Below are positions 46,036 to 54,618 of a stretch of DNA of 64,000 nt, in pieces; position 1 is the first letter of the stretch, and each line of letters begins with the position of its first letter. This DNA is from Chryseobacterium senegalense. GTDB taxonomy: Bacteria; Bacteroidota; Bacteroidia; Flavobacteriales; Weeksellaceae. The stretch is from the NCBI GenBank assembly GCA_001403755.1, contig CYUH01000013.1, positions 248,001 through 312,000 on the forward strand, in the 5' to 3' direction. The notes beneath the pieces are model-generated. The model was not told the DNA's origin, ran no database searches, and saw nothing but the letters and a program-made list of their open reading frames with translations. The translations under genes were made by a program, and so were the position numbers.

Positions 46036-47043
46036 TTAACCAAAAACTAATTTTCTGGGTTCGTAATTTTTCACCAAATCAGCGATAGCTTTGATATGTG
46101 GCGGCGTAGTTCCGCAACAACCTCCGATAATGTTGATGAGCCGTTTTTCAGCATAAGTTTTAATTTGTTCCGCCATGAATTCCGGGCTTTCATCGTACTG
46201 ACCGAAAGCATTCGGCAAACCTGCATTCGGATAAGCGGAAATATAGAAATTGGAATTATTGGAAAGCGTTTCCAGATAAGGCGTAAGCTGTTCCGCACCT
46301 AAAGCGCAATTGAAGCCAACGCTCAGGAGATTCAAATGTGAAACTGAAATGAGAAATGCTTCCGCGGTTTGCCCACTCAAAGTTCTTCCGGACGCATCGG
46401 TAATTGTGCCCGAAACCATGATCGGAATTTGAATGTTCCTTTCTTCCTGGATTTCATCAATCGCAAAAAGCGCAGCTTTGGCATTCAATGTATCAAAAAT
46501 TGTTTCTACCAGAAGTATATCGGAACCACCATCTAAAAGTGCTTCTGCTTGTTGTTTATAGGCGATTCTTAATTCATCAAAGGTAATTGCTCGATAACCT
46601 GGATCATTCACATCGGGACTCAAACTTGCAGTTTTGTTTGTTGGACCAATGGAACCCGCAACAAATCTTGGTTTATCAAGATTTTTTTCGGTGAATTCGT
46701 CGCAAACTTTTCTGGCGATTTTCGCCGATTCAAAATTGAGTTCGTAAACCAAATCTTCCATGTGATAATCGGCCATGGCAATGGTTGTTCCCGAAAAAGT
46801 GTTGGTTTCGATAATGTCCGCTCCGGCTTCTAAATATTTTCGGTGAACCTCTTCAATCGCCTGTGGTTGGGTGAGCGAAAGCAAATCGTTGTTTCCTTTT
46901 AGGGGATGTTCCCAATTTTTGAATCTTTCACCACGATAATCCTCTTCCTCAAATTTATAGCGCTGCAACATCGTTCCAATTGCTCCATCGAGAACTAAAA
47001 TTCTTTCGGATAACGCTTTGTATAATTGTTCTGAATTTTTCAT
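46036..47043 (-). CDS. metH: Homocysteine S-methyltransferase half of methionine synthase
   Basis: A 335-residue homocysteine-binding domain protein, the N-terminal module of MetH as a separate chain. It starts with an RILVLDGAIGTMLQRYKFEE motif. The zinc-binding cysteines are visible in SVGFNCALGAEQL and in GGCCGTTPPHI near the C-terminus. It would use the methylcobalamin carried by the other half (42949-45663). The stand-alone form is usual in Flavobacteriia. It is 17 bp upstream of the four-helix-bundle gene and 123 bp downstream of the PLP enzyme gene. Confidence 0.94.
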   Translation of the reverse strand: MKNSEQLYKALSERILVLDGAIGTMLQRYKFEEEDYRGERFKNWEHPLKGNNDLLSLTQPQAIEEVHRKYLEAGADIIETNTFSGTTIAMADYHMEDLVYELNFESAKIARKVCDEFTEKNLDKPRFVAGSIGPTNKTASLSPDVNDPGYRAITFDELRIAYKQQAEALLDGGSDILLVETIFDTLNAKAALFAIDEIQEERNIQIPIMVSGTITDASGRTLSGQTAEAFLISVSHLNLLSVGFNCALGAEQLTPYLETLSNNSNFYISAYPNAGLPNAFGQYDESPEFMAEQIKTYAEKRLINIIGGCCGTTPPHIKAIADLVKNYEPRKLVFG

Positions 47044-47076
47044 TTTTTATAAAATTTTGTTGGATAATCGCACTTT

Positions 47077-47158
47077 GCAGCCCGACTTGAGCGGAGCTCT
47101 TTTTGCTGCAGCGAAGCGGAGGCAAAAAAGCGGGAGCGGAAGGCGGAAAAAGCTGCCC
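47077..47158. repeat. G+C-rich structured intergenic element
   Basis: An 82-bp block, much richer in G+C than its surroundings, lies between the PLP enzyme gene and metH. Ends GCAGC and GCTGC are inverted. An inner pair CTCTTTTTGC and GCAAAAAAGCGGGAG forms a stem. AGCGGA-like hexamers recur four times. It resembles a dispersed intergenic repeat (I believe similar blocks occur in Chryseobacterium genomes), but only one copy is in this window. Confidence 0.7.
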
Positions 47159-47166
47159 AAATAAAT

Positions 47167-48345
47167 TTAATCCAACGCCTGTTTTAAGTCATTAATTATA
47201 TCCTCCACATTTTCTAAACCGACAGAGCAACGCACCAAACCTGCTGTAATTCCCACTTCGTTTCTTTCTTCGTCCGACAACTTAGAATGCGTCGTGGAAG
47301 CCGGATGGGTAACGATAGTTCGGGTGTCGCCAAGATTTGCGGAAAGCGAACACATTTTGATTTTATTTAAAAAATTCCTGCCGCCTTCGATTCCACCTTT
47401 TATTTCGAAAGCGACGATATTTCCGCCCAATTTCATTTGTTTTTTTGCAATTTCGTAACTTGGATGAGAAGGTAAAAAAGGATACTTCACCAAAGAAACA
47501 TTAGGGTGAGTTTCCAGATACTCCGCGACTTTCTGGGCATTTTCGCTATGTTTTTCGACTCTAATAGAAAGTGTTTCCAAACTTTTGCTCAAAACCCATG
47601 CATTGAAAGGCGACATTGCAGGTCCGGTATTTCTGGCGAATAAATAAATTTCTCGAATTAAATCTTGTTTTCCTACGGCAATTCCACCCAAAACACGCCC
47701 TTGCCCATCCATTAATTTTGTGGCGGAATGTACTACCAAATCCGCTCCGTACTTAATCGGCTGCTGAATATAAGGCGTTGCAAAACAATTATCTACGATG
47801 AAAATTAAATTATGCTTTTTGGCAATTTCACCGAAAAACTCAAGATCTAAAATTTCAATTGCTGGATTGGTCGGAGTTTCGAGATAGAGGATTTTAGTAT
47901 TTGGTCGAATATACTTTTCAACATTTGCAGAATTCTCAGCTTTGAAATAGGTAGTCTCGATATTCCATTTCGGAAAATATTTGGTAAACAAGGTATGTGT
48001 AGATCCAAAAATCGATTGACAACTCAGAATATGATCACCGTAACGGAGTAAAGCTGCGAAGGTGGAATAAATCCCCGCCATCCCTGTTGCAAACGAATAT
48101 CCGGCTTCCGCACCTTCCATTTTCACAATTTTTTCTGTGAATTCATTAACATTGGGATTGGAAAAACGGCTATATAAATTTTTGTCTTTTTCTTCGGCAA
48201 AACTCGCGCGCATATCTTCGGCATTTTCAAATACAAAACTGGAGGTAAGATACAACGGAGTAGAATGTTCATCAAAGTGTGATCTTTGCGATTGTGTTCT
48301 GACTGCCAATGTTTCGAAATTATTGGTTGGTTTATCTTGGTTCAT
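47167..48345 (-). CDS. PLP-dependent sulfhydrylase or gamma-synthase (MetZ-like)
   Basis: A 392-residue Cys/Met-metabolism PLP enzyme. It has the phosphate-binding and Tyr/Arg substrate loops (YSRFSNPNVNEFTEKIVKME), VDNCFATPYIQQPIKYGADL with the Asp that contacts PLP, and the Schiff-base Lys in VVHSATKLMDGQGRVLGGI. The family includes O-succinyl- or O-acetylhomoserine sulfhydrylase, cystathionine gamma-synthase and gamma-lyase. Next to metX and MetH it most likely makes homocysteine from an acylhomoserine and sulfide, as MetZ does. The chain starts MNQDKPTNNFETLAVRTQS. It starts 15 bp after the homoserine dehydrogenase gene. Confidence 0.9.
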   Translation of the reverse strand: MNQDKPTNNFETLAVRTQSQRSHFDEHSTPLYLTSSFVFENAEDMRASFAEEKDKNLYSRFSNPNVNEFTEKIVKMEGAEAGYSFATGMAGIYSTFAALLRYGDHILSCQSIFGSTHTLFTKYFPKWNIETTYFKAENSANVEKYIRPNTKILYLETPTNPAIEILDLEFFGEIAKKHNLIFIVDNCFATPYIQQPIKYGADLVVHSATKLMDGQGRVLGGIAVGKQDLIREIYLFARNTGPAMSPFNAWVLSKSLETLSIRVEKHSENAQKVAEYLETHPNVSLVKYPFLPSHPSYEIAKKQMKLGGNIVAFEIKGGIEGGRNFLNKIKMCSLSANLGDTRTIVTHPASTTHSKLSDEERNEVGITAGLVRCSVGLENVEDIINDLKQALD

Positions 48346-48360
48346 CGTATTAATTATAGA

Positions 48361-49899
48361 TTATTTGTTTTCAGAAAGTCTTAAAATATCACCAAAAACG
48401 CCTCTTGCAGTAACTTTAGCGCCGGCGCCGGCTCCCATGATCACGATTGGATTTTCTCCATAACTTTCGGTGTAAATTTCAAAGATAGAATTGGAGCCTT
48501 TTAGTTGTCCGAGTGCGGAATTGGCCGGAACCGATACCAAATTTACTTGCAACTCTCCTTTTTCTTTTTGCAAATCCCCGTACAAATCGCCTACGAAACG
48601 CAATACATGATTTTTTTCTTGTTGATTTTTAATTTTTTCGAAAACCTCATCTAATTCGCTCAAATTCTCCACAAACTCTTGGCTGCTGCAGTTCTGCAAG
48701 TTTTCTGGGACTAAATTTTCAACATTTATATCAGAAAATTCATTCATCAAATCGAGTTCACGGGCAAGAATTAACAATTTTCTGGCAACATCATTTCCGG
48801 ACAAATCCTCGCGCGGATCGGGTTCGGTAAACCCTTTTTCCATTGCCTCTTTCAAAATGGTTGAAAATTTTTCATCGCGAACGGAGAAATTATTAAAAAT
48901 ATAGCTCAACGAACCAGAAAAAACACCTTTAATTCTTGTAATATTTTCGCCAGACAGGTGCAATAGTTTTATGGTATCGATCAGTGGCAAACCAGCTCCG
49001 ACGTTGGTTTCGTATAAATATTTTTTATTTTTTTTTGCTAAAACATGCCGGAAATTTCGATATTCCGGAATGGGAAGCGTGTTGAAGATTTTGTTGGAAG
49101 AAACCAAGTCGAAACCATTTTCCGCCAAAGCAGGATAGTTTTTTACGAAGTCTTTACTCGCAGTATTATCAACGACAATAAGATTTTCTAGCTGATTTTC
49201 ATGAGAAAACGCTATTAAATTATTGATATTGGATGCTTTTTCTGTTAGATGAATTTCATCATTCCAGTTATCTCCAAAACCATTTTTATTAAAAGCGATT
49301 TTTCTGGAATTGGCTATAGCAATGATTTTCAGATCGATTTTTTTTCGGTTTCGGATTTCTTCTGAACTTTCCAGTACTTGATTAATTAAGGTTTTTCCAA
49401 CATTCCCGTGACCAATTATTGCAAGATGTACCGTTTTAGGTTTGGAAAAAATTTCTGCTTCAATGATATTTTTCGCCTTTTCATCTTGGGAAGAAGTAAC
49501 CACAATATTGATGCGATTTTCGGCAGCAACTTGGTTCAGAATCAAAGGAAAGATGTTATTGCGTGCCAATTCCGACATTATCTTATTGAAGTCATTGGCG
49601 ACGAAACCAATTACAGATACATTATTAATGCTATAAATCTGGCTTACCTTTCCTGATTTTCTTTCTTTTTCAAATTCATTGATGAGACAACTTACCGCTT
49701 TTTCTGCATCATTTTCACTAACCAAAACAGAGATTCCATTTTCAATCGCCTGTTGGGAAATCACTCCGACACTGATTCTAGCGTACGTAAGCGCTTTAAA
49801 AATCCGACCATCTACGCCAACTTCTCCTAAGAAATTTTCACCTTCAAACTTTATAATTGCACGGTTTTTTAAAACTTTTATTTCGTTTTTCTTTATCAT
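48361..49899 (-). CDS. Homoserine dehydrogenase with N-terminal ACT domains
   Basis: A 512-residue protein. About residues 10-150 are a tandem ACT-like regulatory region (GVISQQAIENGISVLVSEND and VSVIGFVANDFNKIMSELAR). The NAD(P)-binding start of homoserine dehydrogenase follows (HLAIIGHGNVGKTLINQVLE, about 160), then GAGLPLIDTIKLLHLSGENI and the signature GFTEPDPREDLSGNDVARKL near 345. It looks like the ThrA C-terminal half without the aspartokinase domain. It reduces aspartate semialdehyde to homoserine; the ACT pair suggests feedback control by an amino acid, possibly threonine or methionine (inference). It starts 3 bp after metX. Confidence 0.9.
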   Translation of the reverse strand: MIKKNEIKVLKNRAIIKFEGENFLGEVGVDGRIFKALTYARISVGVISQQAIENGISVLVSENDAEKAVSCLINEFEKERKSGKVSQIYSINNVSVIGFVANDFNKIMSELARNNIFPLILNQVAAENRINIVVTSSQDEKAKNIIEAEIFSKPKTVHLAIIGHGNVGKTLINQVLESSEEIRNRKKIDLKIIAIANSRKIAFNKNGFGDNWNDEIHLTEKASNINNLIAFSHENQLENLIVVDNTASKDFVKNYPALAENGFDLVSSNKIFNTLPIPEYRNFRHVLAKKNKKYLYETNVGAGLPLIDTIKLLHLSGENITRIKGVFSGSLSYIFNNFSVRDEKFSTILKEAMEKGFTEPDPREDLSGNDVARKLLILARELDLMNEFSDINVENLVPENLQNCSSQEFVENLSELDEVFEKIKNQQEKNHVLRFVGDLYGDLQKEKGELQVNLVSVPANSALGQLKGSNSIFEIYTESYGENPIVIMGAGAGAKVTARGVFGDILRLSENK

Positions 49900-49902
49900 T
49901 TA

Positions 49903-50844
49903 TTATAATATTTTTTCTAAAATTTTATTAAGTTGTTCATATTCCATCAAAAAGGCATCATGGCCATGAATGGATTTTATTTCGTGATAGAATGTGTTTG
50001 GCTTGGTTTTATGAAGAACCTCAAAACATTTTTTCATTTCTGAAGCTGGGAAAAATAAGTCGGAATCTACCGAAACCAGATGCAATTCAGCTTTAATGTT
50101 TTTTAATTGTTCAGCATCTGAATTGATGGTCATTAGAAGCTGGTTCATCAAGCGATATGCTTTTAAAGTAAATCGTTGCGCTAAACTTTTTCCATGGAAA
50201 GTAAGCCAATCATGAGATTTTCTTATTTGTTGAGTTTCATCCCATTCATTACCGAATCTTCGGTTTATAGATTCCGGCGTTCGGTAACACAACATCGCAT
50301 GCATTCGGGCTTTTTCCAGTGGGTTTTCATCGATATTAAGTAGAAATTGCTGCACCAAACATTGTGAATAGAGCCAATCGGAAGTTTTGTAATCGCACGC
50401 AATCGGAATAAATCTTTCAGCCAAATCATTCTTAATGGCGAGCATTTCCCAACCAATCGCACCTCCTAAAGAGCCACCAATCATCGCGTAAAGCTTTGTA
50501 ATCTTTAATGAAAATAACCCTTCCAGGAAAATTTTTGCAATATCTTTTGTTGTGAAATCTTCGTAATTATGAATACAATGGCCATCAAATCCATTTCCTG
50601 GAATATTAAAACATAGAACGGTAAATCTATTCGTATCAACTATTTTTTGAGCGCCGACCAAGGTTTTCCACCAACCATTTTCTCCCGAAACGTTAGAATT
50701 CCCGGTTAATGCGTGATTGATAAGAATAATGGGAGCCGAAAGAAGTTCAGCGCCAAAAATTTGATAAGAAAGATTAAGGTCAAGATTAATTCCTGACTGA
50801 AACTTAAATTGATAAAGTGTGATATGTTGTAGCGAAGTTTCCAA
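49903..50844 (-). CDS. metX: Homoserine O-acyltransferase (MetX)
   Basis: A 313-residue alpha/beta hydrolase-fold enzyme, first step of methionine synthesis from homoserine. The oxyanion region is INHALTGNSNVSGENGWWKT and the nucleophile elbow IGGSLGGAIGWEMLAIKND (Ser). The Asp lies in VDSDLFFPASEMKKCFEVL and the His in IKSIHGHDAFLMEYEQL. Whether the acyl donor is acetyl- or succinyl-CoA is not decided by length alone. The apparent start is TTG at 50844 because no ATG exists upstream before a stop. It is directly downstream of a SAM riboswitch. Confidence 0.92.
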   Translation of the reverse strand: METSLQHITLYQFKFQSGINLDLNLSYQIFGAELLSAPIILINHALTGNSNVSGENGWWKTLVGAQKIVDTNRFTVLCFNIPGNGFDGHCIHNYEDFTTKDIAKIFLEGLFSLKITKLYAMIGGSLGGAIGWEMLAIKNDLAERFIPIACDYKTSDWLYSQCLVQQFLLNIDENPLEKARMHAMLCYRTPESINRRFGNEWDETQQIRKSHDWLTFHGKSLAQRFTLKAYRLMNQLLMTINSDAEQLKNIKAELHLVSVDSDLFFPASEMKKCFEVLHKTKPNTFYHEIKSIHGHDAFLMEYEQLNKILEKIL

Positions 50845-50869
50845 TTTTATATAAAATAAAAATTGAAAA
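50838..50869 (-). promoter_or_regulatory. Hairpin covering the metX start codon
   Basis: Minus-strand TTTTCAATTTT (50869-50859) can pair with AAAATTGGAAA (50848-50838), an 11-bp stem with one G-U pair and a 10-nt A/T loop. The TTG start (50844-50842) lies in the 3' arm. It may be the expression platform of the upstream riboswitch, acting on translation. Confidence 0.5.
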
Positions 50870-50898
50870 TGCTACCAGAAAAAGGTAAAAAAAGTTCG

Positions 50899-51001
50899 TG
50901 TTATCTGTACCCAAATTAGGGTTAGAATGTAGCACCTTCTCCGTTTCCGAAGGGTTGCCAAGGTATCATTGAGTCTAATCTCTCCACCTTTCTTGATAAC
51001 A
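50899..51001 (-). promoter_or_regulatory. SAM-I (S-box) riboswitch upstream of metX
   Basis: Read on the minus strand: P1 GTTATC (51000-50995) pairs with GATAAC (50905-50900). In between come the S-box signatures AAGAAAGGTGGAGAGATTAGAC, CTCAATGATACCTTGGCAACC and GGTGCTACATTCTAACC, closing with CAGATAACA. This order and spacing match the SAM-I aptamer. It would bind S-adenosylmethionine and repress the seven-gene methionine operon when SAM is abundant. No canonical terminator follows, so the switch may act on translation. Confidence 0.9.
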
Positions 51002-51032
51002 TTTTCAATATGTAAATGAACAAAATCTGGGT

Positions 51033-51040
51033 CAAAGATA
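51033..51040 (-). promoter_or_regulatory. -7 box (TATCTTTG) upstream of the riboswitch
   Basis: TATCTTTG on the minus strand, 33 bp before the aptamer start, is a good -7 element for the methionine operon. The -33 is unclear. Confidence 0.5.
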
Positions 51041-51054
51041 AGTATTTATTTCAA

Positions 51055-51084
51055 TTTGGAAAAAATAATATTTTCATAATTTCG
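51055..51084 (+). promoter_or_regulatory. Promoter of the GH63-like gene
   Basis: TTTG (51055-51058), 18 nt, then TAATTTCG (51077-51084) fits the Bacteroidetes consensus with one mismatch and lies 18 bp before the ATG at 51103. It falls inside the longer frame from 51016, so 51103 is the likely start. Confidence 0.6.
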
Positions 51085-51102
51085 CAGCTGAAATATGATT
51101 TT

Positions 51103-53730
51103 ATGAATGCAGAGAAAGAGAGAATGCTTGATGAGCGCTGGAAAAATTGGGGTCCTTATGTTAGCAATCGGCAATGGGGAACTGTACGGGAGGACTATAG
51201 CTCCGATGGAAATGCCTGGGACTACACCAGCTATGACGGAGCCCTAAGCAGAGCCTATCGATGGAATGAAGACGGAATTGCCGGAATCTGTGATCATCAT
51301 CAAAAACTTTGTTTTGCTTTTTCGTTTTGGAATCGTAGAGATAAAATGATCAAAGAGCGATTCTTCGGACTAAGTAATCACCAAGGAAACCACGGCGAAG
51401 ACCTCAAAGAAATTTTCTATTATTTGGATAATACGCCAACCCATTCTTACATGAAAATGGTGTATAAATATCCTATTAATGAATTTCCTTACGATCAATT
51501 GATCAACGAAAATTCACGTCGAAGCAAAAAAGAAGCTGAATTCGAGATCATTGATACAGAAATATTTAAAGATAATGCCTATTTTGATATTTTTATAGAG
51601 TATGCAAAAGCTTCGCAAGATGATTATCTGATTCGATTAACAGCCGTTAATAGAAGCAATAAAAAAGCGCCACTGGTTATTTTGCCGACGCTATGGTTTC
51701 GCAATAATTGGAGTTGGGGATATGAACGCCCTCACCCAAAACTAAAATCTTCGGCTAAAGGAATTATTGACATTGAACATGAAAATAATTCTATGAAAAA
51801 GCTTTATGCTAAAGACAAAAACACTACGTTATTCTGTGACAATGAAACCAATTCGTTAAAGCTGTTCAACGCTCCAAGTGAAAACCGATATTTCAAAGAT
51901 GGAATTAATGAATATCTGGTCCACGGCAAAGAATCAGCAATAAACCCGGAAAAAACAGGTACTAAAGCAAGTTTCTACGTTGATACTGAGCTCGAAGGTG
52001 GTGAAAGCCAAACTTTCGAATTCCGCTTATCTTCTGGCGAGCTAGAAGATGCATTCTTTGATTTTGATAAGATTTTTAATTTGCGAAAAAAAGAAACCGA
52101 GGAATTCTATCATGAAATTCAACACGAAATTGAAAATGAAGAAGAGAAAAATATCCAGCGACAAGCTTTTGCAGGCTTGCTTTGGAACAAACAGTTCTAT
52201 CATTATGATGTATCAAAATGGCTGAAAGGCGATCCAAAATATAAAGCGAACCGGAATTTCAACCAATACGTAAGAAATACGGAGTGGGAACATATGCAAA
52301 ACAAAGATATCATCTCGATGCCGGACAAATGGGAATATCCTTGGTTTGCGACTTGGGATTTGGCATTTCATTGTGTCCCATTTGCGATTTTGGATTCTGC
52401 ATTTGCAAAATGCCAGCTGAAACTTTTGACCAAAGAATGGTATATCCACCCAAATGGGCAACTTCCGGCCTACGAATGGGATTTCAGTGATGTGAATCCT
52501 CCCGTTCACGCTTGGTCAACCTTTAGAGTGTATAAAATTGATGAAAAAATTAATGGAAAACCTGATATCCCTTTTTTGGAAAGCGTTTTCCAAAAGCTTT
52601 TGCTGAATTTCACTTGGTGGGTGAACCGAAAAGATAAGAAGGGTAATAATGTTTTTGGTGGCGGATTTTTGGGTCTGGATAATATAGGCGCATTTGACCG
52701 AAATATGCAGTTTAAAAACGGTGATCATCTTGAACAAGCCGATGGAACAAGTTGGATGGCGATGTTTGCACTTAATATGATGCGGATTTCTATGGAACTA
52801 GCGTTATACAATCCCGTTTATGAAGATATGGCCATCAAATTTTTTGAACATTATTTGTACATCGCTGCAGCTATGGAGAATCTCGGTGAAACCAGAAATG
52901 GTCTTTGGAATGAAGAAGATGGATTTTTCTATGATGTGTTGCAACTAAATAATGGAGATTCTATTTCGTTGAAATTAAGAAGTATTGTAGGTTTAATTCC
53001 CATGTTTGCTGTAGAGATTATCGAACATGACATTTTGGAAAAACTACCCAACTTTACCAAAAGAATGCAATGGATTTTAAAAAACAAACCTGAACTCGCA
53101 AATTTGGTATCTCATTGGGAAGTCGAAGGCAAAGGCGGGAAACATCTACTGAGTATTCTAAGAAAAACCCGACTCACTAGAATTCTAAACAGAATGGTCG
53201 ATGAAAAAGAATTTCTTTCCGATTACGGAATTCGGTCGATGTCGAAAATCTACGAAGAAAACCCATTCAAGTTTTCTGTTGACGGACAGGATTTCACTGT
53301 AAAATACACTCCCGCAGAAAGCGATAGCCGAATGTTTGGAGGAAATAGTAACTGGCGCGGCCCGATTTGGTTTCCGATCAATTTCCTAATCGTAGAAAGT
53401 TTACAGCGTTTCCACTACTATTATGGCGACAATTTGAAAATAGAATTCCCCACCAATAGTGGGGAAATGAAAGATTTAATGCATGTTTCGGAGAATTTAA
53501 GCAAAAGATTGTATTCTATTTTTGCTAAAAACGAAAACGGCGAAAGGGCTTTTAATGGTGGTAATTATACGATGAATCATGATGAACATTTCAAAGATTA
53601 TATTATGTTTTATGAATATTTCAATGGCGATACGGGAATGGGAATTGGTGCATCACACCAAACCGGATGGACGGCGACCATCGCTAAACTCCTTCAACCA
53701 ACCAATTCAGTAAAAGGTAAATTTTCTTAA
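51103..53730 (+). CDS. Glycoside hydrolase, GH63/MGH1-like
   Basis: An 875-residue glycosidase (from MNAEKERMLDERWKNWGPY). The N-terminal beta-rich domain (about 1-340) is followed by an (alpha/alpha)6 barrel at about 360-870. Barrel motifs include WEYPWFATWDLAFHCVPFA, where the Asp is a likely catalytic acid by family analogy, WNEEDGFFYDVLQ, SNWRGPIWFPINFLIVESLQ and HQTGWTATIAKLL. Related enzymes cleave alpha-glucosides, mannosylglycerate or trehalose-like sugars; the substrate cannot be read here. No signal peptide is present, so it is cytoplasmic. It is divergent from the methionine operon and shares its 250-bp upstream region. Confidence 0.85.
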   Translation: MNAEKERMLDERWKNWGPYVSNRQWGTVREDYSSDGNAWDYTSYDGALSRAYRWNEDGIAGICDHHQKLCFAFSFWNRRDKMIKERFFGLSNHQGNHGEDLKEIFYYLDNTPTHSYMKMVYKYPINEFPYDQLINENSRRSKKEAEFEIIDTEIFKDNAYFDIFIEYAKASQDDYLIRLTAVNRSNKKAPLVILPTLWFRNNWSWGYERPHPKLKSSAKGIIDIEHENNSMKKLYAKDKNTTLFCDNETNSLKLFNAPSENRYFKDGINEYLVHGKESAINPEKTGTKASFYVDTELEGGESQTFEFRLSSGELEDAFFDFDKIFNLRKKETEEFYHEIQHEIENEEEKNIQRQAFAGLLWNKQFYHYDVSKWLKGDPKYKANRNFNQYVRNTEWEHMQNKDIISMPDKWEYPWFATWDLAFHCVPFAILDSAFAKCQLKLLTKEWYIHPNGQLPAYEWDFSDVNPPVHAWSTFRVYKIDEKINGKPDIPFLESVFQKLLLNFTWWVNRKDKKGNNVFGGGFLGLDNIGAFDRNMQFKNGDHLEQADGTSWMAMFALNMMRISMELALYNPVYEDMAIKFFEHYLYIAAAMENLGETRNGLWNEEDGFFYDVLQLNNGDSISLKLRSIVGLIPMFAVEIIEHDILEKLPNFTKRMQWILKNKPELANLVSHWEVEGKGGKHLLSILRKTRLTRILNRMVDEKEFLSDYGIRSMSKIYEENPFKFSVDGQDFTVKYTPAESDSRMFGGNSNWRGPIWFPINFLIVESLQRFHYYYGDNLKIEFPTNSGEMKDLMHVSENLSKRLYSIFAKNENGERAFNGGNYTMNHDEHFKDYIMFYEYFNGDTGMGIGASHQTGWTATIAKLLQPTNSVKGKFS

Positions 53731-53734
53731 AAAA

Positions 53735-54157
53735 TTAATTCACCAGAATTCCATTTACATAAACTTGGTAGCCAATCGCTACATTAGGTTCAAGTGTTTT
53801 GGAAACCGAGCAATATTTGTCAAAAGAAAGCTCAGCTGATCTTAAGGCTTTTTTAGGATCTACATTTCCCTCAAGGAAAAATTTCACTACAATTGATTTG
53901 AAGGGTTTCGCATCATCTAGCTGAATGCGCTCGCCTTCGACTTCAGCTGAAAATCCGGTAATTTCTTGTCGTTGTTTTTTTAGGATAGATATGATGTCGA
54001 TACCGCTGCAACCTGCCACTGCCATCAGGATAGATTCCATGGGAGAAACTCCTTTTGCGCCCGGCTGTGAGGTATTATCAAGCAAGATTTTATTACCAGA
54101 TTGGTTGGTACATTCAAATAAATAGTCGCTGTTGATTCTATTGAGCGTAATTTTCAT
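53735..54157 (-). CDS. OsmC family peroxidase-like protein
   Basis: A 140-residue OsmC/Ohr-family protein. The two redox-active cysteines are visible in MAVAGCSGIDIISIL (about residue 51) and in FDKYCSVSKTLEPNV (about 115). Members reduce organic hydroperoxides with a dithiol donor. The length and spacing fit the YhfA-like OsmC subgroup. Its stop is 5 bp from the convergent GH63-like gene stop. A specific peroxide substrate is not known. Confidence 0.9.
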   Translation of the reverse strand: MKITLNRINSDYLFECTNQSGNKILLDNTSQPGAKGVSPMESILMAVAGCSGIDIISILKKQRQEITGFSAEVEGERIQLDDAKPFKSIVVKFFLEGNVDPKKALRSAELSFDKYCSVSKTLEPNVAIGYQVYVNGILVN

Positions 54158-54282
54158 TTCTAAGTATTAAATTAAAATTGGAAAGATTATTGATGTACAA
54201 ATCTACAAAATCCACATTGTATTGTGAACGAAATACACCTATTAAAAAATTTCGTTATGTTTAAAATATTAAAATAAAAATT

Positions 54283-54573
54283 ATGAAATACGAAAATCAT
54301 CAAACCGGAAACGGCGGCGTAATTACCTTGAATAATGATGAGGAAGAAGTTGGCAGATTAACCTACACCATTTTTCCCGAAGAAAATAAACTTACCATTT
54401 CTTTTGTTTTGGTACATCCGAAATTTGAAGGCCGAGGTATGGGAAAATTTTTAGTAGAAGAGGGAATAAAATTCGCAAGAGATAACAACTGGAAAATTTA
54501 TCCGCATTGTTCCTACGCAAGATCTGTAATGCGCAGAATGAACGATGTAGAAGATCTTTTATTGCTCCAGTAA
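54283..54573 (+). CDS. Small GNAT-type acetyltransferase (YidJ-like)
   Basis: A 96-residue single-domain N-acetyltransferase-like protein. The acetyl-CoA-binding motif A appears as VHPKFEGRGMGKFLVEEGIK (about residues 45-64), and KIYPHCSYARSVMRR follows. Such short members (Acetyltransf_CG type) are widespread and of unknown substrate. It stands between the OsmC and YebC genes with a bidirectional terminator downstream. Confidence 0.88.
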   Translation: MKYENHQTGNGGVITLNNDEEEVGRLTYTIFPEENKLTISFVLVHPKFEGRGMGKFLVEEGIKFARDNNWKIYPHCSYARSVMRRMNDVEDLLLLQ

Positions 54574-54580
54574 AAGAAAA

Positions 54581-54614
54581 ACCTCAAAGAAAACTTTGAG
54601 GTTTATATTTTTTT
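54581..54614. terminator. Bidirectional terminator between GNAT and yebC genes
   Basis: ACCTCAAAG, an AAAA loop and CTTTGAGGT are flanked by A- and T-rich stretches, so both converging genes can end here. Confidence 0.9.
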
Positions 54615-54618
54615 TGAG

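Noticed and set aside
51016..51102. Longer N-terminus of the GH63-like protein
   Set aside because: It contains the -33/-7 promoter, and the added residues do not resemble the family.
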